This document shows, in pieces, positions 26,001 to 35,942 of a stretch of DNA of 64,000 nucleotides. The position numbers were made by a program, and so were the translations under genes. Numbering within the stretch: the first letter of the stretch is position 1; every line of letters begins with the position of its first letter. The notes under the pieces are model-generated. The model searched no databases. It was given only the letters and a program-made list of their open reading frames with translations, and was not told where the DNA came from. The DNA lies in contig NW_019091355.1 of the NCBI RefSeq assembly GCF_001949145.1, positions 1,390,135 to 1,454,134 of the forward strand, read 5' to 3'. The DNA comes from Acanthaster planci (taxonomy: Eukaryota; Echinodermata; Asteroidea; Valvatida; Acanthasteridae).

Positions 26001-28475
26001 CAATCTAGCTGAAAAATTACACGAAAGCCTATCTAACAATGTTAAAAGTAGCATTTAGCCTCGTCTAGTGCTTTTTCATAACGATACAAAAAGGAAACCA
26101 ACCCCCTAAACCAAACACATAAATGGAATCGCAACATATCCTGTGGTTGCTAAAAAGTGTAACGAATAGGTTAATGTTCAAAAGGTAAAGTGGTTGTGGG
26201 TCACCTGATAATAAAGATCAGTTGAATGACAGGGATTCTTTTATGCTAGACAAACTTGTGCCGAAAAAAAGCAACGGCGAAGTGATCAAATACAGCCTTA
26301 TGAGAGCCAGGATGCGTCCCGTATGGGCTTCCTTTAGGCGAATTCGTCGGCTAATTGCAGGGCGCCACATGTGTAAATTGACAGATGAATTGCGTTGGGT
26401 ACCGTTGTGTGTGAGAAGAGAACCTGATTACTCTTTTCTGCTGGGACAAACAAATCGAAAATATATGCGTTGGTGTACATTGATTTTTATAAATCGTATA
26501 GGCCAAAATATACCCAGGCCTGTGAGATGGTGAACAGGCCCTTCAGGATCAAAATGTAATAACATGCAGATGATCTTTCTGAAGATGTTTGCCGATATGC
26601 GCAGCGCTGGTCAACAATCTTTACGAAGATGGTCCGGCGTGTAGGGGGTCAGTGCAGGTCAACGACTGAGGGGACACTAGATGGCACCATACGGAGCGGG
26701 AATAAATCTCTTTGCTTGTCCGAGTTACTAAGACCGTGCCATCTCTGCCGCTGGTCCTGATCGTCCTCGGTCAACCAAACAATAAAAACGAGTCTGGACA
26801 AAAACCTAATTCCGTATCACTAATTTGTCAGGCTGTCTTCCTTGCAGTGAGGTGGTATCACTTTCTGGTGGTTTCAAGATACAAATTCCAACTGAAGTTC
26901 AAGTTAAAAGCTGCAGCTGATTAATTGGGGTTCATTTCTGACATAAACTCAGCCGTTTAACATGTGTAGGCCTGTACATTGATTTGTAAACTTAAGATGT
27001 ATTCATTTTTCTAAATTTGTATTATTTTGAAGTTTTCGGTAATACATTAAATATATTAATAACAAAGCATTTATAAGACGCACAGTATCTCAAACCAAAG
27101 GCGGCGATATAACTCTTAAAAACCGTGAGGTGTCACAGTCCCCCGTCTTAATTTTTTTTTTTATCAAACAATAAGTTTATATACATAAGACTATATACAT
27201 TCTAGCTGAACAACGCCAAGGTGTCCCAAGAGATTGCTGAACATGTTTCAATCAATTGAATAGCCTCATGAATTTCACCTCTGTCCAACATCAAACACCA
27301 ATTGCCAAGTCACAAACCTGGAAGATACATTGACTCATGTGTTAGTGTTGTCTGACAGAAAAGGTGCGGTGACGGGATGACTTAATGAACCTAAAGGTAC
27401 CTCCCCCCCAAAAAAAAATAAAAAATAAAAGTGCAACCTGTGCACGTGAAGTCACACACTGTCAAAAAAAAAAACCATGAGCTGGAAACTGCAGTACGCA
27501 AAATAACTGGTTTATTGCGATTGCTGCGGCATATCCTCTCCAGTGAATTATAACACCCGAAGGCAAGCCATTTCTCATGCATAGTATACAAACCTGCTGC
27601 ACCAAGCCACCAGCAATGTCTATGCCAAAGCCAATTAGTTAGTCGCTGAGATCAATCGGTGTGGTTCCAAATTAAACTCACTGCGACAACTTCCAAGGGG
27701 CAAATCAAGAATGACGGAGCAGGACCAAAATTCCATCCGAAAAAGGGAATTGCTGGAGAAAGGAAAGATGAACTACTCACCAGCTGCGGTTGGCGAAATA
27801 GGGACTCACCTTTGCTAGTATGTATCGTCGTTGCTTCACAGTGTGGCTGGCTTGATTTAGCGAACTTCCCGCCGAACTTGTCATTTGTGCAAATTCGCTT
27901 GATAAAACAAACGATGCCGAATTGCTGAGGCATCACCACTTGAGAAGAGCATAATTAATGCATACTACACCGTAATCAAGACTACAGGAAATCACGACGG
28001 AGAGCCGAGAAGCCTTTGCCCAACTCGTCCATATGCACTGCATCTTTCAAACAAACTGTTGTGCGGCCTCTTATAATTATGTAAAGCTTAATTAATATCG
28101 ATTACAGGAAACACTTCAACTTCAAGGTAAGTTCAAGTTACAACAGCATTTAAAAAAAAATTGAGCCTCTGTCGCTTAATTTTGAATGAGGCCTTGCAGG
28201 TTTGCTGGGTTGTACGACTTGCCTAAATCTTGATTGTTCAAGTCAGCTCAAGCCCCACCGAATAAAATCCACCCCGAGTAGCTCCACTGCCTATCATGGG
28301 GGCACTGCAGTAAACAAAAAGTGTACCCGCCATCAGTGCCATCAAACTTTTTGCCACCGCTTTGGTGAAGAGTTTTATGTTTACAGTATAAAATGTTTAC
28401 ATCCATTTAATCATTACAAGACAGACGACTGTCAGGTGGATAACACGGCCCAGTGCGATAGGGAAACCTTAGTGG
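23079..28475. other. Intergenic DNA upstream of the hnRNP gene
   Basis: No recognisable coding exon on either strand. A single full CRE (TGACGTCA) occurs near 23982-23989. ORFs of up to 103 codons lack domain features. Long-range regulatory DNA for the downstream hnRNP gene is possible but not demonstrable. Confidence 0.5.
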
Positions 28476-28559
28476 ATGTCTTTTGCGGGCCACCATAGAT
28501 ACCATATGCGCAATCGATTACGCATAATACGTTTGAGCATTTTCGTCATTGGTACACGA

Positions 28560-28631
28560 GCACTTCGCAAGTATATGGTTTCGTGCTTGCGCGCGTGCGC
28601 CGAGTACCAATCACAGTCATTTTCAGGCAAC
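28560..28631 (+). promoter_or_regulatory. Putative promoter/5' UTR of the hnRNP gene
   Basis: Immediately upstream of the hnRNP start codon is a CpG-rich NRF1-like word (TGCGCGCGTGCGC, 28588-28600) and a CCAAT motif (28607-28611). Both are typical of TATA-less housekeeping promoters. The reading frame is open upstream to an ATG at 28476, but the start in context AACATGGCGG at 28632 is preferred. The transcription start is not determined. Confidence 0.4.
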
Positions 28632-28780
28632 ATGGCGGACCCCGTGACTGATGAGCAAACTGGCGAACAAAACGGCGGACAAGTTGCCAATCCGAACCAA
28701 GGAACGACAGATAATGAGACAGCCTCACCTTCGAAACCTGGAGAAAGTATATTCGCTTCAAAGGGCAAAGATGATCCTGC
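28632..28780 (+). CDS. hnRNP exon 1 (N-terminal region)
   Basis: Encodes residues 1-49 plus two bases of codon 50: an Asp/Glu/Gln/Asn-rich leader beginning MADPVTDEQTGEQNG. The donor GTAAGT at 28781 is excellent. The start was chosen for its ATGGCGG context and its fit with the short acidic leaders of the family. Confidence 0.85.
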
Positions 28781-31700
28781 GTAAGTTCTTATTTCGGTCA
28801 CAAAATAGGCAGACCAAAACGGTGGCTCGGAAATGATCACGTCACGTCATACACAATTCCTGACAATGCATGAGGGTACCGCGTGCAAACTCGGCGGCCA
28901 TGTGTTGTTGGTCCATTTCCAAGTGAACTCAATCTGTATTGGAAATTACATGTAGCGACCTAAATGTTGCCAGATAGTTGTTTGGAGGGTGGATAAAAAA
29001 TGCTAGAAGATTTTACAATCGTGACGCCATTATTTGCCGCGACAGTGTTCCTCGTTTACAATAACCCCCCCCCAAAAAAAACTGACAAAAAAACTAACTG
29101 ATCAGTAATTTTCCTTGCACAAACTACATGTTGTATCACGTTCAAAAAGTGCTGCATAATATTAATTTTCGGCCACTCATTTTATGCTTGTTAACAAAAG
29201 TCTGCAGTTTTGTTCTTATGTGTGGAATTTTCTGTTTCACTTTTTGCAGATTTGCAATAGGCCTATTAGGTTTATTCATGGTTTCATTCTCTTTTCCATT
29301 TTCCACAGGAAAATTTTTGTTGGGGGTTTAAACAATTGCACCACAAATGGTAAGCAACTCTTCTGTAAATGATAAGTGAACTGAATGCCACATTGTCCAA
29401 CAGTGTTTAAAAGCTGTTGTGTGCATGTTCAACGTACATTATTTGAATTGTTGCATGCAGTTGCAGCAGTCCAATACAGCTTGAGGTAACAAACTTCCCT
29501 GTTGACTTGCCTGGTAAACCAAAACATTATGGGTTCAGTTAATTATGTACATGACATGTTAGAAGCACATGTGCATGCCTAGGTAGGGTAAACTTGTGCA
29601 CTTGATGACAAACTATCGCTTGAAATCTTCCACATTGTGTGTACGTCCGTGTCACTCTATTTTGGTTTTGATTTGCAGACAGTCTCCATTGCTACTTCTC
29701 CCAGTTTGGAGAGGTTGTGGACGTCAACGTGAAGTACACACAGGAGCGAATGGGTAATCTTAGGGACCCAAATGAGCAGAATGTGAGGTCCAGGGGCTTC
29801 GGCTTTGTGCTTTTCAAGAGTCCCGAAGTTGCCAAATTGGTGGGTTGAATTATTTTCAGTAGGACTAAATTTGTAGCAACCTACAGTCAACCTGCAGTCA
29901 TCAGAAAAAGTATACTTTCTCTGACTGAATCGTGGTCTGCAATTTCTGTTGTTCAGGAAAAAAAAATTGGCAAATCTTTAGTTGTTTATTGTACGTTGAG
30001 ATGAAAGATGCAGCATTCCTTTGAACACATCGTTTAAGGACTCACCATTTTATGTTTTTGTGGACGATCCAATTTTGTAGGATGAATTTTTTTTCATGTG
30101 GATGAGAGTTTTGTTCTTCTGCACATTGCCACATTTGCGTCAGTGTGCGTTGGTTGCAGCTCATAATGCATATGACAAAAGTGGCTTGTCTGGACAGGAA
30201 GTCCAACATTGCCATGAATAAATTCACTACCTTTCTTCCCCTGGCTTGAGATAGTGGAGAGATTTCCATGAGATGTTTACTGTTGTCACGCAGGTGTTGG
30301 CTAAGGAACACGTGGTGGACGACAAAAAAATTGAGGTGAAGAAAGCAATCCGGCAGGGCCAGCCACGATCTAAGAAGCTCTTTGTGGGCGGCATCGCAAA
30401 CTTCATATCAGAGGAAATCCTGAATGCCTACTTTTCTGCATTTGGCTCGGTGAGTGAGAAATTCTCATACCCTTCATGTTTGGCTGCCAAAATCTGCATG
30501 GAGCTGTTCAAAATGTTGGCTATTATATCAAAACTTGAGAATTCGTCAATGAGTTCACAAAGGGACTGGCAAGTGGATCTTGAAGAATTACATGTAATTG
30601 TTCTTTCTCAATCACACGAGAAGCTGCTCCTGTTTTAAAAGCTTAACCCTCCTTTGGTTTTACAGCACAAATATGCACAAGTGCCCACAGTCACTCTCTT
30701 GCATGTGTTTTCTATATGGATCTCAAACATGCACAGGTTGTGTGTACACAATTGGTTGCCAGCACAAAATGACCCAGGGTCTTTTGTGCAGTCCTCTCCT
30801 CAGCATTNNNNNNNNNNNNNNNNNNNNNNNNNNNNNNNNNNNNNNNNNNNNNNNNNNNNNNNNNNNNNNNNNNNNNNNNNNNNNNNNNNNNNNNNNNNNN
30901 NNNNNNNNNNNNNNNNNNNNNNNNNNNNNNNNNNNNNNNNNNNNNNNNNNNNNNNNNNNNNNNNNNNNNNNNNNNNNNNNNNNNNNNNNNNNNNNNNNNN
31001 NNNNNNNNNNNNNNNNNNNNNNNNNNNNNNNNNNNNNNNNNNNNNNNNNNNNNNNNNNNNNNNNNNNNNNNNNNNNNNNNNNNNNNNNNNNNNNNNNNNN
31101 NNNNNNNNNNNNNNNNNNNNNNNNNNNNNNNNNNNNNNNNNNNNNNNNNNNNNNNNNNNNNNNNNNNNNNNNNNNNNNNNNNNATTTCTACCTCCATGGT
31201 CGATCCCAGCAAATTCACTCTCAATTATTATCCTCACGGGCTGCAAATTTGATAATTGATCATGTGCCCCTAAGGACAAAGCAAGGACTGCAAACCACTT
31301 GCATATCACATCACGACACAACAGTGCAGTGTGTACATGTACATGAAACAGCTACGGTACAGAAAGCATACATTCATCCACACACATGCATTGGTTAAGT
31401 GTGTTCTATATAGTCTGGATACCAGACCCGATGATTCGGACTAGCCGACGAATTATTGTCAAGGGTTATCAAGGAATCTTTGGGCAGGGAACCAGACTAC
31501 GTTCAACAAGGCGACCCCTAAAATGGACAGAGCGCATGCGTGTAGCACTAGAGGGGTTACTGATATTGATGTACTCATGCTGGCTGCGCTTGCACAGGAC
31601 TTGTCACTTAACACTTCTTGGCAACCGAGGCGAAGGAAACTGTTGCCGAAGCACGGTTTTTTAATGCTGACTTACACAGAAGAATTTTTGTGGAAAAGAG

Positions 31701-34700
31701 ACCGAGAAAAAGGTTCCCACTTATATGAAAGGACGACCTATAAATGCTGATTTAAAAAATGAAATTTTCAATGGAAATGCATTACAGACGATGGGGCCTT
31801 TTCTCAAACGGCTCATTTGGACAGGTTACGCGATGTCGACTTAGTCAGAGTTATCTGTAGTGGGAAAAATGAAACCAATGAGGAGTTGGAACCTTGCTGT
31901 ATCATTTAACGGAGATGATCAGATTTTCACTCCCCTTGTTTGCCTGTAGATCATAGACATAAAGATCCTCGTCAACCATGTGACCCAGAAACGCCGTGGC
32001 TTCGCCTTCATTCAGTTTGAGGACGAGTCGACAGTAGATACAATTGCAGAGGTCAAATACCACGACCTGTCCAACGGCACGGAGAAATGTCGAGTGGAGG
32101 TCAAGCCCGTGTTGCCGCAGACAGACAAGTTCAGAGACGGCGGCTACCGTGATAGAGGCGGATTCCGAGGAAATGGCAGACGGGGCGGATGTGAGTAGGA
32201 AAAAAACTAAGCCGTTTATAGGTAGAATCGCCATTATGCAATCTGTGAACCAGTGAAGCATGTCCCGATGAAGTCTCGGCCCTGTGACTAGTGAGTTCAT
32301 TGTCACTAGCTTTTTAACCACTTGCTGCTGAGTGGTTTGAAAAATGCAGTGTACATAATCGGGTTTTTTCAAGATTTTCAGTTTTCAAAATTCTTCAAAA
32401 ATTCATTTCAATTTATGGACGTTTATACCCACACAAATTACTGTCTGGTGGCCTCTCTAATCTGATAGACAAAATCTATATTTCAGCCAGGCCTGCAGCC
32501 TTGTAAAAAGAGCCCAGATTGTGCAATGTTATGTAATTTTCCTTTGTTCATGACCTGGCACAGTGCGCTGCTGACCTCTTTTCAATAGGGGCCAGATTAG
32601 CGTGCAGCGGTGCTGTGTGACTAATCGCTGCGATGGTGGAGCGCTTTTGTTCCCTGTGGAAATCCGGTCACACTAAATCCCCCAAACCATGGTATCCTGT
32701 TTCAAAACAAGGCTGGATTATCTCCACTATTGAAAGTGAACAAATGTCGGTAATGCCCAGCAGCCTGGTCTTTTATTCCAAGTACGGTTTAGGCCCAGTT
32801 CCCTTTGTCCGATTTCGGAGACCCCGGCCACGCTTATAAACACAAGGTGCTCGAAACCGGGCGACCCGGCAGGAAGTGGTTACTGAACTCATTCTTTCAG
32901 GCTGGACTTATTGTGAAGTGTGAACCTGTAGAGTAGCCATTCCTCAATGGAATCTGAAACAATTCCAAGATATTATGAATCATCTAAGCCTTTCTACAAT
33001 TTTGTTAACAAACATCAGTTTGTTACGTTAGCATAACTACGTATCGGGGTGGCATGGGCCCCATCACTGGAGGGCAGGTCCCCCCCAAAAAATTATTAAC
33101 CCTAACCCCGTAGGGCCTATGTAAAATCATTTTGAAACTGGAGGATTTGGGACTGTTGGGGTTAAAAGAAAGAAACAACTGGTGGTAGTCTTCCTTGGTA
33201 AGAATATTTTATACTATTGCTGAACCTATAGACTGCCCTCTTCAGAAGATGAGGGTCTCCAACGGCCCCCTCCCAAAGGTACCCCAGTTATGCCAATGGA
33301 ACATCATTCTACGAAGAATTTTGAATAAGATGCTATTGCTCTGATTGGTTGTTTAGACGGGGGAGGTGGTGGTTACGGTCCCCACCAGGGCTACCAAGGG
33401 GGCGGGCATTACAACCAGATGGGCAGCTACAACCAAGGTGGGCGGGGCGGCTATAACCAGGGAGGCTACCAAGATGGTAGCAGTTATTACCAAGGCGGGT
33501 ACGACCAGTCTGGCTACAACCAACAGCAGTATGACCAACACTATCAGGTGAGTCTGGTATCCTTCCCTCAACACTCTCCAGTACTTGTCACCATGTACGC
33601 TTATCACTGTCGTGGGCACAATGGATCGGTGTTTATCGTCAAGCCACATTGGCAGGATTTTATCTTAAAATTCATCTTTGTTTCTTGCATTAAATGTTCC
33701 TGTTTATTGCAGCTTCAGGTTATGAAGCTTATATTTAAATTTCTCATTGTAAGCTTGTGAAAGTTGTCCAACAAGCCCTTAACAGCAAGGTACAGAGCGC
33801 TTTTGGCAATACATCTGTGCAGGGCACAACCAAGTGTTACAGAATTCCTCCTTTCTAAGAAAAAATCCATCCAAAGTTATGTTAAATGTAAGTGGATTTG
33901 TTCTTCACACATTTTTTTGCAATATCTTGTTCTCTCTTTTTTCCTTTCAGAACTACCAGGGATACGAGTACAGCTACAATCAGGGCTATGGGCAGGGCCA
34001 GGGTGGCCAATACGCCAATGGGTCTGGGTACCAGGGCGGGTACCAGACCGGATATGACACCAGCAATTATGGGGGTGGACAACAGCAGTATAACTATGGC
34101 TCAAACTATGGACAAGGTTGGATTGATCAAATACGTTATATATTGTGAACAGGCAGGACATAACTAGACTAAAATTGTGGACTCTAATTAGCCCTAACCC
34201 TCCTGAATCCTCCAAAATCCTTCGGGTGGTTTTGGAGGATTTTGGAGGATTGAGGGTGAATGGCAAAAGTGCATGGCTGATTTCGAAAGATGCCATCTGT
34301 GAAGGTCGTGGATAAGACCTTGTGTTGTTTTGGCATAGTGAAGCACAAATTCAGCCCAATATTTCTTTCGTATCAACTGCACAGCTCAAGAATGCCCTTC
34401 GCACTGCCTCAACATAATGACAGGAATTGCCAGAGGATTTTGAAGGATTCAGGCAGTAGGCACACCTCCAAATAACATTGTCAAGAAAATTTGGAGGATT
34501 GAGGATGGTTCCTAGTTAAAAGGCCTAGGGGGTTAGGGTTCATGAGCAGGAGAGACCCAAAACTATTTCCAATCTAACACCATACGGTATTTCATCAATG
34601 TATGACTCTATGAGAAGAACTGTCTTGTACCCAAAGTCTGTTTCTGTACTTCCTTCTATAGTCGTCTCACCAGACTACCCAATAAGCTACTTAAACACAA

Positions 34701-35702
34701 ACTAAGACCTGCATCAGTTGAGTCTCAGGCATCAAATCATCACCATTTTCACGAAGGGGCAAATTTCCAACCGGAAAATAAAACCTGGGTTTTGAGAAAA
34801 TCGCTTTTGAAGTTGGTCGCTTTTTCAAATGCTCATTTCTTCAGCATTTAGTATGCCTTTGACTTCACCAGTGCTACTTCATGAAAGAGGGGATCTTAAA
34901 AAGACACATGAACTACCAAATAATATTGATCAGAGTCAAGTTAACATGTTAATTTTGTAAACAAACAATTTGCCTCTTCTTGAAAATGCTAAAATTCATG
35001 TGACTTGTTTGTTCACGAAAACAGATGCTATGCGCTATAGGGCATGCCGAGTGCAAAATTGTTACATTTGTATACATATCCGGTGTTAAATTCACCCCTT
35101 CGTGGAAATGGCAAACAAGTTTGCCCATGTTTTTGCCCTTTATTGGTAACATTTTATCTGTGGAAGATAAATTCGCCTCTTTGTGAAAATGCAATGTGGT
35201 ATCAATGAAATATGCTCAGGTAAATCATTTTGATTTGGCTGATTTTAGCAAATTTGGTAAAATGATTACACCAAGTTGTAGGCATTGCATAGCGTAGTTA
35301 ATTTTGCCAAAAAACAGAAATTTGGAAAAAAAATCACAATTTGGGGCCGAAGTGTCTCTTCGTAAAAACAGTGATGAAATTTCCAGTCACTTGGCTTCAG
35401 TTGCAAAAGTTTGATAGAAAGTCTCCTTTGAAAAGAAGTTAAGACCTCTAACTTGGCTAGTGAAACACCGAGGACCTTGTTTTTGCCTCGGGGAAGTACC
35501 GAAGTTTTTCATCGCCGAAAGAGTATACATGTAGGAAGTTGCAAGATAGACTAATATGCACCGTGTCTCCACCAGAGGTCCCCATCGTGGCTATGACTAC
35601 ATGTACTTTTTTGTGTGTCTTTGCTTTGTGCGTTCAGAAGCGTCGGGCTACGGTAAGGCCCCAACGGGTGGCTACCAGCACAGTGCCAACCAACCATACT
35701 GA
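28632..35702 (+). CDS. hnRNP A/B–D-like RNA-binding protein (two RRMs, Gly/Tyr-rich tail), spliced gene
   Basis: Eight exons join with consistent phases (28632-28780, 29309-29349, 29679-29839, 30294-30449, 31950-32190, 33357-33547, 33951-34116, 35638-35702) to give 389 aa. An acidic/Gln-rich N-terminus precedes RRM1 (about 51-135; RNP2 KIFVGGLN, RNP1 RGFGFVLF) and RRM2 (about 144-225; RNP2 KLFVGGIA, RNP1 RGFAFIQF). A Gly/Tyr/Gln/Asn-rich tail follows (about 230-389), ending in SGYGKAPTGGYQHSANQPY. That ending parallels the SGYGK...NSYKPY terminus of vertebrate HNRNPD, HNRNPDL and HNRNPAB. Known relatives bind AU-rich elements and act in mRNA decay, splicing and transport, and shuttle between nucleus and cytoplasm. 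The tail is low-complexity and prion-like. The orthology subclass (D, DL or AB) cannot be settled by eye. An N gap lies within intron 4, but phase and family alignment indicate no missing exon. Confidence 0.9.
29309..29349 (+). CDS. hnRNP exon 2 (41-nt micro-exon with RNP2 of RRM1)
   Basis: Bounded by a TTTTCCACAG acceptor and a GTAAGC donor. It carries KIFVGGLNNCTTN, the RNP2 strand and start of helix 1. Its phases (2 in, 1 out) fit the neighbouring exons exactly. Confidence 0.88.
29679..29839 (+). CDS. hnRNP exon 3 (body of RRM1)
   Basis: Encodes residues 64-117, including GEVVDV, an extended beta2-beta3 loop rich in Asn/Arg/Glu, and RNP1 RGFGFVLFK. The acceptor is TTTGCAG. The donor GTGGGT is weaker but keeps the frame into exon 4. 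Confidence 0.9.
30294..30449 (+). CDS. hnRNP exon 4 (end of RRM1, linker, start of RRM2)
   Basis: Encodes residues 118-169. KKIEVKKAI closes RRM1, followed by a short linker and RNP2 KLFVGGIAN of RRM2. The donor GTGAGT lies at 30450. The linker between the RRMs is short, as in hnRNP A/B and D proteins. Confidence 0.9.
30808..31183. other. Assembly gap (376 N)
   Basis: An unbroken run of N inside intron 4 of the hnRNP gene. Translations running through it are meaningless. Exon 4 ends and exon 5 begins in phase 0 and the RRM2 alignment is continuous, so a coding exon hidden in the gap is unlikely but not excluded (for example a cassette exon). Confidence 0.99.
31411..31499. repeat. Short element with TAGTCTGG inverted ends (MITE-like)
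   Basis: An 89-bp segment in hnRNP intron 4 begins TAGTCTGGATACC and ends with the approximate complement GGAACCAGACTA. The imperfect terminal inverted repeats of about 12 nt suggest a small non-autonomous DNA transposon. Target-site duplications are not clear. Confidence 0.4.
31950..32190 (+). CDS. hnRNP exon 5 (RRM2 and start of RG-rich tail)
   Basis: Encodes residues 170-249: IIDIKIL, RNP1 RGFAFIQF, the KYHDL segment matching the KYH motif of hnRNP A/D RRM2, and then an Arg/Gly-rich stretch ending GNGRRGG. The RG repeats are likely arginine-methylation sites by analogy. Acceptor TGCCTGTAG, donor GTGAGT. Confidence 0.9.
33357..33547 (+). CDS. hnRNP exon 6 (Gly/Tyr/Gln-rich tail)
   Basis: Encodes repeated GGY, YNQGG and YQGG units with interspersed Gln and Asn, a low-complexity segment of the kind that drives phase separation in hnRNPs. 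The acceptor is GTTTAG and the donor GTGAGT. In vertebrate relatives the equivalent tail exon is alternatively spliced; whether that holds here is unknown. Confidence 0.88.
33951..34116 (+). CDS. hnRNP exon 7 (Tyr/Gly/Gln-rich tail)
   Basis: Preceded by a long pyrimidine tract and TTTCAG. It encodes NYQGYEYSYNQGYGQG and similar repeats. The donor AAG/GTTGGA is weak. If the intron is retained the frame reads ten more codons (GWIDQIRYIL) to a stop at 34146-34148, giving an alternative C-terminus. Confidence 0.8.
34191..34541. repeat. Foldback repeat with telomere-like CCCTAACCC ends
   Basis: In the last hnRNP intron, 34191-34257 forms a hairpin of CCTCCAAAATCC-type units. The unit reappears near 34489-34505, and the block closes with GGGTTAGGG at 34531-34539, complementary to the CCCTAACCC start. 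It belongs with the smaller hairpin at 35882-35942. Confidence 0.6.
34741..35370. repeat. Dispersed 25-nt repeat units in the last hnRNP intron
   Basis: Variants of the unit AATTYRCCYCTTCGTGAAAA (followed by TGG or TGC) occur at 34741-34765 (inverted), 34966-34990, 35087-35112 and 35167-35192, with a weaker copy at about 35347-35372. Unit length is stable while spacing varies from about 55 to 200 nt, so this is not a simple tandem array. Function is unknown. Confidence 0.6.
35638..35702 (+). CDS. hnRNP exon 8 (C-terminal signature and stop)
   Basis: Acceptor GCGTTCAG at 35630-35637. Encodes EASGYGKAPTGGYQHSANQPY and TGA. The SGYGK start and the final PY are the conserved ends of HNRNPD/AB-type proteins, where this tail carries the transportin nuclear-import signal (PY-NLS-like). 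That strongly supports this exon despite the weak upstream donor. Confidence 0.88.
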
Positions 35703-35881
35703 CGCAGTTGGGGTACCAGACATAACAAAGGTTTGATATGTCTCTCTTTTTTTGCCAGTTCGGACACTTGTTGATTGACACATTTTGTGAAGATGCCTGT
35801 ACTCGTTGTATGGTCCACTATGAAGTAAATAATAATGATACGCTGTGTCAGTGTGAAAGTCTGGAGTACCTGAAAGAGACC

Positions 35882-35942
35882 TTTAACCCTAACCCTCCTG
35901 AATCCTTCACCTGTTGGAGGATTGAGGAGGGTTAGGGTTAAA
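35882..35942. repeat. Near-perfect 25-nt-arm hairpin with telomere-like repeats
   Basis: TTTAACCCTAACCCTCCT and onward is mirrored by its complement ending AGGGTTAGGGTTAAA. One mismatch occurs in 25 paired bases, around an 11-nt loop. It lies about 180 nt downstream of the hnRNP stop codon, so it probably sits in the 3' UTR. Same family as the repeat at 34191-34541. Confidence 0.8.

Noticed and set aside
28476-28631. Upstream in-frame start for the hnRNP (ATG 28476)
   Set aside because: The extension is basic and unlike family leaders, and overlaps NRF1-like and CCAAT promoter motifs. The ATGGCGG start at 28632 is better.
30598-31398. Long ORFs crossing the N run
   Set aside because: Open only because N bases cannot be translated; lies in an hnRNP intron.
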